DNA of 9,418 bases from an uncultured Eubacteriales bacterium (GTDB lineage Bacteria > Bacillota > Clostridia > Lachnospirales > Anaerotignaceae), in the NCBI GenBank assembly GCA_902406135.1, contig CABPCX010000049.1:1-9418 (forward strand), read 5' to 3'. The stretch's first letter is position 1. Every line of letters starts with the position of its first letter. The translations under genes were made by a program, and so were the position numbers. Below, in pieces: positions 1 to 5,127 of the stretch. The notes under the pieces are model-generated. The model worked only from the letters and a program-made list of their open reading frames with translations. It was not told where the DNA came from and searched no databases.

Positions 1-335
1 TCTAATACAGATATGTATTTCAAGTCGCCCTGCCCGTTTTTCAGTCTCCACCGCTTAAGCCTCCTAAAAAAATTTGCGATCTTCTTTTTTGCGTCGGCCG
101 CCTCGATCGCTCCGTCATACGTCAATGTTAAAAAATAGTCCGCTGCCCCAAAATTCGCATTTATAGTTCTTGTTAACTTTTTTCTTGCTATCTCTAAATT
201 TCTTTTTTGCTGCTCCTCGGTAGTCAGATTTCCCCTTAACAATCTTTCGTATTTTTTTCCTATAGTCCTAGGGCTATAAAATTCCTCTACTTCGTATATA
301 TCCCCAGCCCATATCTTTTTTCTATACTTAGGCAT
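1..335 (-). CDS. Rolling-circle-type replication initiator (Rep, ORF2/G2P-like), 3' end outside window
   Basis: About 111 residues of the N-terminus are visible; the gene runs off the left edge. The key stretch is YFLTLTYD at residues 67-74, which matches motif 1 (hydrophobic-TLT) of HUH-type replication proteins, followed by a basic helix (residues 84-99, FFRRLKRWRLK in part) as in the ORF2/G2P Rep domain found in many clostridial phages. The HUH metal motif and catalytic tyrosine would lie beyond the edge and cannot be checked. The ATG at 335 has a good ribosome site (AGAAGGTG, 5-nt spacer). The N-terminal 55 residues are strongly basic and charged. In phage early regions such proteins are thought to nick DNA to start replication. 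The assignment rests on one motif and context, so a different phage DNA-binding protein is possible. Confidence 0.6.
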   Translation of the reverse strand, partial: MPKYRKKIWAGDIYEVEEFYSPRTIGKKYERLLRGNLTTEEQQKRNLEIARKKLTRTINANFGAADYFLTLTYDGAIEAADAKKKIANFFRRLKRWRLKNGQGDLKYISVL

Positions 336-411
336 TTAAACACCTTCTTTTTTTACATGGTCGTTAAGTTAATTGCTATATCGAGTTTAAAGGGAACGCC
401 GCCCCTTGTTT

Positions 412-440
412 TTGTTTGGTTTAAAATTCACTATTATAAT
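412..440 (+). promoter_or_regulatory. Possible plus-strand sigma-70 promoter
   Basis: TTGTTT (412-417), a 17-bp spacer and TATAAT (435-440). It points toward the hairpin at 473-494 and against the surrounding operon, with no gene behind it, so it could make a very short antisense RNA or be chance in A+T-rich DNA. The overlapping ATTATAAT is itself palindromic and also offers a -10 on the minus strand, without a good -35. Confidence 0.2.
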
Positions 441-472
441 GTAGAAACACGTTTTTTACTTATATAAGGGTT

Positions 473-494
473 AAGGCACCCTTTAAGGTGCCTT
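473..494 (-). terminator. Hairpin at the end of the 86-aa gene, possible terminator
   Basis: AAGGCACC / GGTGCCTT form a perfect 8-bp stem with a 6-nt loop (CTTTAA on the plus strand). The stem overlaps the TAA stop of the gene ending at 493. The run of T after the stem is poor on both strands, so it may be a weak or attenuating terminator that separates the early operon from the rep gene. The 336-492 stretch otherwise holds no gene that I can see. Confidence 0.45.
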
Positions 495-753
495 ATTCTT
501 TAATATAAAGTCTTTCGTTTCGATCCTGGTTTCTGAGTAGGTAGTACAGAAAACATTCTGTATGATCCGTCCCATTTTTCCCTTTTACTTTTGCTACAAA
601 AAAGGATTTATGCAGCTCTTCAACTCGGCCAGTCCTTCTGTGTTCTGGCTTGCCGTTTGCGTTATTAATGAAATAATGTTCACATTTGCGCCCAGGTCTA
701 AGCCCTAAGCGCTCCGCCTCTTTGCGCGTCATATTATAATTTTCTATTCTCAT
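493..753 (-). CDS. Small phage protein of unknown function (86 aa)
   Basis: I do not recognise a named family. The protein is basic and polar, has an N-terminal helix (NMTRKEAERLGLRPG) and a central beta-rich segment (RRTGRVEELHKSFFVAKVKGK) that looks like a small barrel or SH3-like fold, then a Cys/Tyr-rich stretch. The ATG at 753 has TAGGAGAG about 7 nt upstream, a strong ribosome site. It lies 12 nt after the stop of the MT-A70 methyltransferase and is the last gene of the run before the hairpin at 473-494, so it is very likely in the same operon. No membrane segment or signal peptide is visible. Confidence 0.6.
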   Translation of the reverse strand: MRIENYNMTRKEAERLGLRPGRKCEHYFINNANGKPEHRRTGRVEELHKSFFVAKVKGKNGTDHTECFLYYLLRNQDRNERLYIKE

Positions 754-765
754 ATTTTTACTCTC

Positions 766-1005
766 CTATATTTCATTGCCCCAGGCGTCCCAGTTTTCTT
801 CAGTCGTTCTAGCAAATAATTCTATTTTCGGAAGTTCTCCGCATAGTTCAATTATTTTTTCTCTTGTAATATCAGGTTTTTGACTGTGGGCTCTTATTGG
901 CTCATCAATAATTTGATGAACACTTTTTGATTTTCTTGTAGGTTTACCTTTAGTTCCTAATAAACATATTTCAGCATTTGCCCTTGTCCAATGTCCTAAG
1001 CCCAT
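766..1005 (-). pseudogene. MT-A70 adenine methyltransferase, C-terminal part (out of frame)
   Basis: This is the distal part of the methyltransferase that begins at 1316, in the -1 frame relative to it. It carries the family's conserved GLGHWTRANAEICLLGTKG block and the typical ending ELPKIELFARTTEENWDAWGNE. The ATG at 1005 is the internal Met of the WFMGLGHW block and has no ribosome site, so independent translation is unlikely. Joining the two parts by one extra base in the A7 run at 1019-1025 gives NKKNKKWFMGLGHW and a 183-residue protein, the usual length for phage members. See the matching entry at 996-1316. Confidence 0.85.
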
Positions 1006-1316
1006 AAACCATTTCTTATTTTTTTATTTCTTTTTACCCATACAAAGGCAACTGTTTTATATGTAAAGCCCCATGACTTCAATACCTCTATACCTTCGTA
1101 AATACAAGGAAATGTCACCCACATAAAACAGATTGCGTCTTGTTCCGATATGTTTTTAATGGGTAGTTCCTTTATTTCTTTTAACTCCATACAGTCATAG
1201 TGATTTTCAGCCGTTTTTTTCCCTTTTCCTTTACCGTTCCAAGCCTTATATTTCCAAGGCGGATCTGCATAAATTATGTTGTATCTTCTATCTGTATTAA
1301 AAATATCAATAACCAT
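996..1316 (-). CDS. MT-A70 family DNA N6-adenine methyltransferase, N-terminal part, frameshifted
   Basis: The protein shows the S-adenosylmethionine methyltransferase signature DPPW at residues 18-21 (YNIIYADPPWKYKAW) and continues through the expected ICFMWVTFP and TYKTVAFVWVKRNKK blocks. It then leaves the family frame and stops after KIRNGLWA. The rest of the family sequence follows in the -1 frame (766-1005). The family methylates adenine N6; phage copies are usually orphan methylases that protect phage DNA from restriction, and no nuclease is seen nearby. The start ATG at 1316 follows TTAGGAGA and begins 1 nt after the stop of the upstream gene, so the two are coupled. As read, the gene is broken: the product would have the DPPW motif but lack the C-terminal half. 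A deletion of one A, a sequencing error in the homopolymer, or slippage are all possible. Confidence 0.85.
   Translation of the reverse strand: MVIDIFNTDRRYNIIYADPPWKYKAWNGKGKGKKTAENHYDCMELKEIKELPIKNISEQDAICFMWVTFPCIYEGIEVLKSWGFTYKTVAFVWVKRNKKIRNGLWA
1019..1025 (-). other. A7 run at the methyltransferase frameshift point
   Basis: On the coding (minus) strand the codons are AAT AAA AAA ATA AGA. An eighth A, or a -1 slip here, restores the family reading frame. The run does not match the ideal X XXY YYZ heptamer in phase, and I see no convincing stem-loop just downstream. Confidence 0.6.
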
Positions 1317-1317
1317 T

Positions 1318-1911
1318 TTATTCTCCTAAAGTCATTTGTCCTTCTATGTCCATATCGGCTGCAGCCGTCATTGATGATTTTACATACTTCATATTTTTTT
1401 CTTTAAGTATGTAAGACATTAAGTTGCACATTTCAGCCGGTATAACTAACGGCATTATTACAGCTTGCAATAAAAGTCCTACTTTGACCGCAAAGTATGA
1501 GATCTTACCTTGTCTGAAATAGATTTCCGTTTGCTTAATATTTTTAAATGGGCGTAAGTATGCCGAATTGATAAAATATACACCGTCAGCCGTTTTAATG
1601 GCATTAAAAGCCGTTCCGGCGTATGTAATGACTATGTTTAATTTCTCTGCTATGACTTCACCTGGCGCGAAGTCTTCAAGATTAAGCACACCCGGTGCCT
1701 GTACAAGATTAATATATATGTCCTCTCTTTTTTTCTCGCTTATGTCAAAAAGAGTAATGATGTTGTCTTCGTTTAAATACGGTAAATTTTCCAGTTTATA
1801 AACGGCGGCTCCTGTGCCGACATACTGCTGCACACTTGATCCGTTCGTATCGTCATATATAATGATCTGATTTTCTCTGCGGCAAATGGCCGCTATATCT
1901 TTAACTTTCAT
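1318..1911 (-). CDS. Conserved phage protein of unknown function (197 aa)
   Basis: It resembles a protein common in early regions of Firmicute phages that I cannot name. It begins MKVKDIAAICRRENQIIIYDD, then alternates beta-rich blocks (VGTGAAVYKLENLPYL; INSAYLRPFKN; ISYFAVKVGLLLQAVIMPL). The hydrophobic stretch near residues 140-160 looks like core strands rather than a membrane segment. The C-terminus ends in an acidic tail, DIEGQMTLGE, loosely like a sliding-clamp-binding peptide (QxxL) but lacking the usual aromatic, so I do not claim it. I chose the ATG at 1911 because AGAAGGTG lies 5 nt upstream and because the reading frame upstream of it overlaps the zinc-ribbon gene. The gene overlaps the end of that gene by 11 nt and runs directly into the methyltransferase. 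Confidence 0.75.
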   Translation of the reverse strand: MKVKDIAAICRRENQIIIYDDTNGSSVQQYVGTGAAVYKLENLPYLNEDNIITLFDISEKKREDIYINLVQAPGVLNLEDFAPGEVIAEKLNIVITYAGTAFNAIKTADGVYFINSAYLRPFKNIKQTEIYFRQGKISYFAVKVGLLLQAVIMPLVIPAEMCNLMSYILKEKNMKYVKSSMTAAADMDIEGQMTLGE

Positions 1912-2107
1912 TATGCACCTTCTTTCTGCGACATTTCGGACAAATATATCCATGTCGCCCTACTTTCGCATTTATGCTTATATTCCATTCACGGCCGCAA
2001 CGGCTGCATATTTGGTGCCGTATGCCTTTACTTTTCTTTTTCGTTGCTGATCCCCCCCCAGCCGGCGCCGCTTCCCTTTTCAGCGCCGGCGTAAAGTAGC
2101 ATTGCAT
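1901..2107 (-). CDS. Small zinc-ribbon protein (68 aa)
   Basis: Two CxxC pairs, C34-SR-C37 and C56-PK-C59, within HQICSRCGREW...YICPKCRRKK form a one-zinc ribbon. The C-terminus is basic, suggesting nucleic-acid binding. The first 25 or so residues (Ala/Pro/Gly-rich, with GGG from a G8 run) are not part of the fold. The ATG at 2107 has no recognisable ribosome site but lies 3 nt after the TGA of the gene before it, so reinitiation/coupling is the likely route; no better in-frame start was seen. A stable GC hairpin and a homopolymer sit just inside the coding region (separate entries). The exact role is unknown. Confidence 0.65.
   Translation of the reverse strand: MQCYFTPALKREAAPAGGGSATKKKSKGIRHQICSRCGREWNISINAKVGRHGYICPKCRRKKVHNES
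2052..2059 (-). repeat. G8 homopolymer in the zinc-ribbon gene
   Basis: Eight C on the plus strand, read as GGG GGG GG within Gly17-19 of the 68-aa protein. A gain or loss of one base would shift the frame ahead of both CxxC pairs. It is the longest G/C run in this A+T-rich window that I noticed. Confidence 0.7.
2061..2090 (-). repeat. GC-only inverted repeat near the start of the zinc-ribbon gene
   Basis: GCCGGCGC (2061-2068) and GCGCCGGC (2083-2090) pair perfectly over 8 bp around a 14-nt loop, about 17 nt downstream of the ATG at 2107. No T-run follows on either strand (G8 follows on the coding strand), so it is not a normal terminator. It could slow translation or transcript elongation. 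Confidence 0.6.
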
Positions 2108-2110
2108 TAA

Positions 2111-2446
2111 TCAGGGTTTTTCAGCCCCACAACGGGGGCAAAATTTATAATCATCATTATTAAAAGCATATCCGCATTTGCACACTGGCTGTGGTTCTTC
2201 CTCGAACTCGTCAAGGATCCTTAATATCTCTCTGATCTCTTCGTATGTACCATGTCTTGTAAGTCCGCAGTTATCGCCGTATAATGGGCAGTTTGTGTAA
2301 CACTCGTCATGTACCGAATACTTACTGCATATAGCATTTATTTTTTTAATAAATATAGTTGCTGCCGCTCTGAAAAGCTCCGGGCAGTCCTCAAAGATGT
2401 TTACAGGCTCTTTCATTTCTTCATCTGTCAAATTACTATCATTCAT
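2111..2446 (-). CDS. Phage protein with C-terminal zinc ribbon (111 aa)
   Basis: The N-terminal half is helical and acidic and contains a cysteine cluster (C40, C49, C53, C60; CYTNCPLYGDNCG) of the kind seen in small clostridial phage proteins. An acidic helix (residues 67-85) follows, then a short zinc ribbon with C89-K-C91 and C103-PR-C106 ending in CGAEKP. Eight cysteines suggest two metal sites. The ATG at 2446 lies inside the end of the upstream gene (8-nt overlap), with AAGGA a little far upstream, so coupling is likely. Function unknown; a protein- or nucleic-acid-binding adaptor is the most that can be said. Confidence 0.65.
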   Translation of the reverse strand: MNDSNLTDEEMKEPVNIFEDCPELFRAAATIFIKKINAICSKYSVHDECYTNCPLYGDNCGLTRHGTYEEIREILRILDEFEEEPQPVCKCGYAFNNDDYKFCPRCGAEKP

Positions 2447-2684
2447 TTTTAACGCCGTCCTTTTCTATATAGCTTTCTAAGCCCTCACGAATAAGCGCTC
2501 TTTTATATTCTTCTTTAATGCCGCCTCTTTCGATTAATACGCAGTCCTCTGATTTTCCAAGTGTCGGAAAAGGCCAGCCGCAGGGTATCACTTCCCCGCG
2601 TTCATTATTAACGCCACATAATACCCAGGTTTCGCCTGTAGGTATATGTTTTACAACGTCGCCGGCGTGAAATATTGTTCTCAT
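2439..2684 (-). CDS. Conserved small phage protein (81 aa), function unknown
   Basis: The first 52 residues (FHAGDVVKHIPTGETWVLCG, then ERGEVIPCGWPFPTLGKSED) match a short protein recurrently seen in Firmicute phage early operons; it looks like a small beta-barrel. No function is established that I know. The tail (residues 53-81) is charged and helical. The ATG at 2684 overlaps the TGA of the methyltransferase (ATGA), and GAGGGG lies a few nt upstream, so the genes are translationally coupled. The 3' end overlaps the next gene by 8 nt. Confidence 0.7.
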   Translation of the reverse strand: MRTIFHAGDVVKHIPTGETWVLCGVNNERGEVIPCGWPFPTLGKSEDCVLIERGGIKEEYKRALIREGLESYIEKDGVKNE

Positions 2685-3352
2685 ACTTTCCCCTCATTCC
2701 ATAAGGTAATTTGATTCCCTTCTTTTAAAATCCTTTCTTTTGCTAAATCATAATAATATTTGTCAATTTCAAAACCTACATAATTAAAGCCTAGTTCCGT
2801 ACACGCTATTAGGCTACTAGCATTCCCTACATGAGTATCTAAAATCTTATCCCCGTTTTGGGCATAATTATTTAAAATCCATTTATATAATGCTTTTGGT
2901 TTTTGTGTTGGGTGTATTCTATATTCTTTGTTGGAAGGCACTTCCTGCAACATACCATTCCACCTATACTTAAATTTACGAACTGCAGTTTTAAAACTTG
3001 TCCAGGCTAACTCACAATCCGCAAAATCGCTTGATCCGTTATCTTTGTCCCACACAATCCAGCAGCTAGAATTATACGGTATCATTTCTATAAAATGATT
3101 AGCACCAAAAATAATTTGATTTTTTGATATTCTAAATAGTTCGTTAAAATATTCTTTGTCTGGTGGTTTTCTATCATTTCCTGCAAATGCTTTGTAGACT
3201 TTTGCTTTTGCAAAATGATTTCTAGTTTTATTTTTTTCTCCGTTTTCTTTAATGCCATACGGCGGATCTACTATAGCTAAATCAAAATATTTATCTGGAA
3301 ATGATTTCATTCCTTCCATACAATCCATATTGTAAAAGCCAAAATCCAGCAT
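2681..3352 (-). CDS. Beta-class DNA methyltransferase (N4-cytosine or N6-adenine)
   Basis: Motif IV DPPYG is at residues 29-33 and motif I is near the C-terminus (DTHVGNASSLIA, residues 172-183), with HPTQKP (147-152) between: the order of beta-class enzymes such as phage orphan methylases. Motif I has THVGNAS where most relatives have PFxGSGT; THVGSxS variants are familiar in phage copies, so activity is still likely. The protein uses S-adenosylmethionine to methylate an exocyclic amino group; the target base and site cannot be read from sequence. I chose the ATG at 3352 (223 aa) because GTGAGG precedes it; the frame is open to a TTG at 3397, which has no ribosome site and lies inside the upstream membrane-protein gene. 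No restriction nuclease is nearby, so it is probably an anti-restriction or regulatory orphan. Confidence 0.9.
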   Translation of the reverse strand: MLDFGFYNMDCMEGMKSFPDKYFDLAIVDPPYGIKENGEKNKTRNHFAKAKVYKAFAGNDRKPPDKEYFNELFRISKNQIIFGANHFIEMIPYNSSCWIVWDKDNGSSDFADCELAWTSFKTAVRKFKYRWNGMLQEVPSNKEYRIHPTQKPKALYKWILNNYAQNGDKILDTHVGNASSLIACTELGFNYVGFEIDKYYYDLAKERILKEGNQITLWNEGKV

Positions 3353-3365
3353 ACTATTAAATTCC

Positions 3366-3527
3366 TCACTGTATTTTTGATACAACGTCTCCGACAACAG
3401 CAGCTATCATCAGCACAATTGCGCCTTTAATGTCGCCGCCGTTTAACACTATTACACCTTCAATAAAAGCGATTGCCGACAGTAAGCGCAGCATATCTTT
3501 TACCACATTCTCAAGAAAAGCAATCAT
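3366..3527 (-). CDS. Very small membrane protein (53 aa)
   Basis: This short gene encodes MIAFLENVVKDMLRLLSAIA... and ends VVSKIQ. Residues 13-28 and 34-49 are hydrophobic (LLSAIAFIEGVIVL and GAIVLMIAAVVGDVV), so it should span the membrane once or twice with a short NGGD turn. Evidence that it is real: the ATG overlaps the stop of the upstream gene as ATGA, AGGGG stands 8 nt upstream, and otherwise there would be a gap of more than 150 nt in a packed operon. It ends 14 nt before the methyltransferase ATG and contains no known motif. It is too short and in the wrong place for a classical holin; a small membrane effector is possible. Confidence 0.65.
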   Translation of the reverse strand: MIAFLENVVKDMLRLLSAIAFIEGVIVLNGGDIKGAIVLMIAAVVGDVVSKIQ

Positions 3528-3727
3528 CTTGAAGACCCCTTTATTTCTTTAATTCTTGCGTAGGCCTCACGCTTAGAAGGAAACCAATCTACAACTACAA
3601 CCTTATGTATAAATCGTGTCTTTGTATTATCCGGCTTTTCAAAGGCACGTCTTGTGCCGTTAAGTTCAGATGTTACGGTTCCGTCTGCATAAAACTGACT
3701 TTTTACAGAATAGAAAATTTTCATCAT
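3524..3727 (-). CDS. Conserved small phage protein (67 aa), function unknown
   Basis: It begins MMKIFYSVKSQFYADGTV and continues with RRAFEKPDNTK and VVVVDWFPSKREAYARIKE, a compact alpha/beta protein that resembles a short protein common in clostridial phages. The two ATGs at 3727 and 3724 are equally possible starts; a G6 run lies about 7 nt upstream. An in-frame ATG at 3751 also exists but falls upstream of that ribosome site and inside the DUF3846 gene. The start overlaps the stop of the DUF3846 gene (ATGA) and the stop overlaps the start of the membrane-protein gene, so all three are coupled. No catalytic motif. Confidence 0.65.
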   Translation of the reverse strand: MMKIFYSVKSQFYADGTVTSELNGTRRAFEKPDNTKTRFIHKVVVVDWFPSKREAYARIKEIKGSSR

Positions 3728-4059
3728 AAAGCAGCCCCCCTTTTTGCACATTTATAAAGATGAAGTCCGCAAAGCATTTCCTGCATTGTTTTCATTTCTT
3801 TATCAGAAAGACTTCTGAACTCTTCGCCGGCAGTTCCACATAAGATAAAATCGCCCCGTATATCATTTGAATACGGATTTATACTTTTACCCTTTATTCG
3901 TCCTTCTTCATCACAAATTAATACTATTTCACTAAATATATGTACAACCTCAATATATCCGCCTACAGCCTCCTGCAGCGCTTCTAAAGTGTTGGGGATT
4001 TCTAAAACGCCCCATTCTCCGTTAGTTTTAAATTGCAAAACTGATATTATCTTGTCCAT
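3724..4059 (-). CDS. DUF3846 family protein (111 aa)
   Basis: The N-terminal part carries the pattern typical of DUF3846: EIPNTLEALQEAVGGYIEVV (residues 20-39), then ICDEEGRIKGKSINPY (48-63) and GDFILCGT (69-76). These proteins are frequent in phage and mobile-element early regions; some are annotated near anti-restriction proteins, but a biochemical role is not established to my knowledge. The C-terminal 30 residues form a charged helix. ATG at 4059 with GGAGGGTG just upstream. The gene starts next to the stop of the displaced frame of the winged-helix-like gene (TAA at 4060-4062), which supports that frame being the original end of the preceding gene. Confidence 0.75.
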   Translation of the reverse strand: MDKIISVLQFKTNGEWGVLEIPNTLEALQEAVGGYIEVVHIFSEIVLICDEEGRIKGKSINPYSNDIRGDFILCGTAGEEFRSLSDKEMKTMQEMLCGLHLYKCAKRGAAL

Positions 4060-4250
4060 TTATTCACCCTCCGTCTCTTCTATATCCAAACTGATCTGAC
4101 CTTCACACAGCGGCATATCACCTTTTATGCGCCTTAAATGCGCCCTTACTGGGACTATCTGAGATACGACATATTCCTGTGAAAGAAAACGGATCCCTTC
4201 GTTGTAAATATTTAATTCGCTTATGGCGCGTTTTCTATGCTCTTCCAGGA
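4060..4250 (-). pseudogene. Displaced C-terminal half of the winged-helix-like protein
   Basis: The frame ending in TAA at 4060-4062 has no stop far upstream through the preceding gene and no ATG, GTG or TTG with a ribosome site in the right place, yet reads as real protein: LEEHRKRAISELNIYNEGIR, then VVSQIVPVRAHLRRIKG and GQISLDIEETEGE. It is in the -1 frame relative to 4221-4427. One extra T near 4248-4253 (TATTCC to TATTTCC) would give GKGCYFLEEHRKRA and a joined protein of 122 residues that fills the gap to the next gene. Phage HTH proteins of this type usually do have such a charged, helical C-terminal half ending near a GQxS motif. This is the second single-base frameshift in the operon. 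Confidence 0.6.
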
Positions 4251-4427
4251 ATAGCAGCCCTTGCCGTTGGCCTGGCTTATGATCTTGACGCCCGCTTTTC
4301 TGGCTGCCTCTATGGCCGATCTGTTTATACGATCGCTTAGCCCTGTAAGCTCTGACAGCCTGGATCTTGTTATTGCATTTTCTTTCCCTGCCGGGATATA
4401 CATTGTCACTCGTTCCCAGGATTTCAT
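4221..4427 (-). CDS. Phage winged-helix-like DNA-binding protein, probably frameshifted (68 aa)
   Basis: The sequence TMYIPAGKENAITRSRLSELTGLSDRINRSAIE is the start typical of a phage family with a helix-turn-helix/winged-helix fold (residues 15-57): 'YIP..KENAIT' followed by 'L..LTGLSDR.....IE.AR..G..I'. The wing ends at NGKG (54-57). After that the frame gives CYSWKSIENAP and a stop, unlike the family, whose C-terminal half is found in the -1 frame (4060-4250). The truncated form could still fold as a DNA-binding domain. ATG at 4427 with AGGGG 8 nt upstream; 3 nt after the stop of the HTH gene. Confidence 0.7.
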   Translation of the reverse strand: MKSWERVTMYIPAGKENAITRSRLSELTGLSDRINRSAIEAARKAGVKIISQANGKGCYSWKSIENAP

Positions 4428-4430
4428 TTT

Positions 4431-4679
4431 TTAAGCCCCTTTGCCTATTATCTCCGCAACGGCGGCAGCTATCTGCTGATAGTCAATTTCCGCCGGCGGT
4501 TCATAATCAATTTTGATCCCTGTTGCCTCATACAGCATTTTGGGCAGTATGATGTATGTATTTCTTTCTTTGTGTATCTCTACTATTCCGATATTTAATT
4601 TGCCGGCGTCCATAAGGCGGCGCACTGTGGCCGCCGTTATGCCTAATTCTCTGCCTACAATTTCCGGTGTTATTTTCAT
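4431..4679 (-). CDS. Small HTH protein (82 aa), excisionase- or MerR-like DNA binder
   Basis: Residues 5-25 (PEIVGRELGITAATVRRLMDAG) form a helix-turn-helix of the kind that starts phage excisionases and small activators, followed by a short basic/beta segment (HKERNTYIILPKMLYEATG) and an acidic Ala-rich helix at the end. It could regulate early transcription, or act as the excisionase partner of the integrase, although it is not adjacent to it. ATG at 4679 with AAGGAGG about 8 nt upstream, a near-perfect ribosome site. It lies just after the divergent region containing the palindrome at 4726-4757, so this gene may have its own regulated input as well as readthrough. Confidence 0.65.
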   Translation of the reverse strand: MKITPEIVGRELGITAATVRRLMDAGKLNIGIVEIHKERNTYIILPKMLYEATGIKIDYEPPAEIDYQQIAAAVAEIIGKGA

Positions 4680-4695
4680 ACTGTCGCCTCCTTAC

Positions 4696-4724
4696 TTGTC
4701 TTTTTCTTTGCTATCTCCTATACT
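4696..4724 (+). promoter_or_regulatory. Candidate promoter for the plus-strand microgene
   Basis: TTGTCT (4696-4701), 17-bp spacer, TATACT (4719-4724). Start of transcription is predicted near 4731, within the palindrome at 4726-4757, and 45 nt before the ATG at 4776. Confidence 0.4.
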
Positions 4725-4725
4725 G

Positions 4726-4757
4726 GATTTATGAGCTGTTGCAGCAGCCCATAAATC
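4726..4757. promoter_or_regulatory. Imperfect palindrome at a divergent start region, possible operator
   Basis: GATTTATGAGCTGTT (4726-4740) and AGCAGCCCATAAATC (4743-4757) are inverted repeats matching at 13 of 15 positions. There is no T-run on either side, so a terminator is unlikely. It straddles the predicted transcription start of the plus-strand microgene and lies upstream of the minus-strand HTH gene, which fits an operator for a dimeric regulator. Confidence 0.45.
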
Positions 4758-4775
4758 AGGAAAGGAGGTTTTATT

Positions 4776-4925
4776 ATGTCAGATGAGCAAAAAGCCCATG
4801 ATCTTACTATTGCTTTCGTTACTTATGTATCATCAACATCAGATAAAGCAATAAGCGCCGAAAGTTTTTATCAAGATTATGAAAATAATTATCCGTATTT
4901 TCTTAATCTGGTAAAAAACAGTTAA
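4776..4925 (+). CDS. 49-aa protein on the opposite strand within the early operon
   Basis: ATG at 4776 is preceded by AAAGGAGG with a 7-nt spacer, one of the best ribosome sites in the window. The product starts MSDEQKAHDLTIAFVTY and contains an acidic/aromatic C-terminal half (FYQDYENNYPYFLNLVKNS). The EQKAHDLA-type opening followed by an aromatic-rich helix resembles short proteins common in clostridial phages, whose function is unknown. Here it alone is transcribed against its neighbours. Its TAA shares the palindrome TTAA (4922-4925) with the TAA of the convergent gene, so the two overlap by 4 nt. A candidate promoter and palindrome lie just upstream. Confidence 0.7.
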   Translation: MSDEQKAHDLTIAFVTYVSSTSDKAISAESFYQDYENNYPYFLNLVKNS

Positions 4926-5107
4926 TCTTCTAAAACAACAAAAGGTTTTGCTTTGCTTAACTTTTTGTTGTTTTTTTCAACGCAGTGCAGTAAAAGGCTA
5001 GCACATACTTCAGCGTCGCTCATAGAAAATTTTCTGTTTTCCATAAGCTGCATAATTTCTTTGACGAAATTCATATTTTCTTCAAATTTATTACAAATTG
5101 TTATCAA
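4922..5107 (-). CDS. Small protein of unknown function (61 aa)
   Basis: No family recognised. The protein is helical, with NFVKEIMQLMENRKFSMSDAE followed by CASLLLHCVEKNNKKL and a short tail; two Cys lie in the central helix. The start at 5107 is TTG, supported by GGGAGGGG about 9 nt upstream; an in-frame ATG at 5074 (residue 12) is the alternative but has no clear ribosome site. It converges with the 49-aa plus-strand gene and shares its stop palindrome. It is probably expressed with the Cro-like gene upstream. Confidence 0.5.
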   Translation of the reverse strand: MITICNKFEENMNFVKEIMQLMENRKFSMSDAEVCASLLLHCVEKNNKKLSKAKPFVVLED

Positions 5108-5127
5108 AGGTTCGCCCCTCCCTTTCC

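Noticed and set aside
389..407. AAGGG / CCCTT hairpin followed by GTTTTTG as a plus-strand terminator
   Set aside because: Only 5 bp of stem and no plus-strand gene upstream to terminate.
1200..1801. Plus-strand open frames opposite the methyltransferase and the 197-aa protein
   Set aside because: No ribosome sites, low-complexity hydrophobic products, and the minus-strand frames carry recognisable families and good starts.
1882..1911. Clamp-binding peptide reading of the 197-aa protein's C-terminus (QMTLGE)
   Set aside because: It lacks the aromatic or LF residues of a true clamp-binding motif; only a loose similarity (the peptide itself is encoded at about 1321-1338).
3353..3397. Upstream TTG start for the beta-class methyltransferase
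   Set aside because: No ribosome site; it falls inside the 53-aa membrane-protein gene, whereas the ATG at 3352 has GTGAGG upstream.
4513..4734. Plus-strand open frame overlapping the HTH gene
   Set aside because: No ribosome site and it is antisense to a gene with a strong start; Ser/Ile/Leu-rich shadow product.
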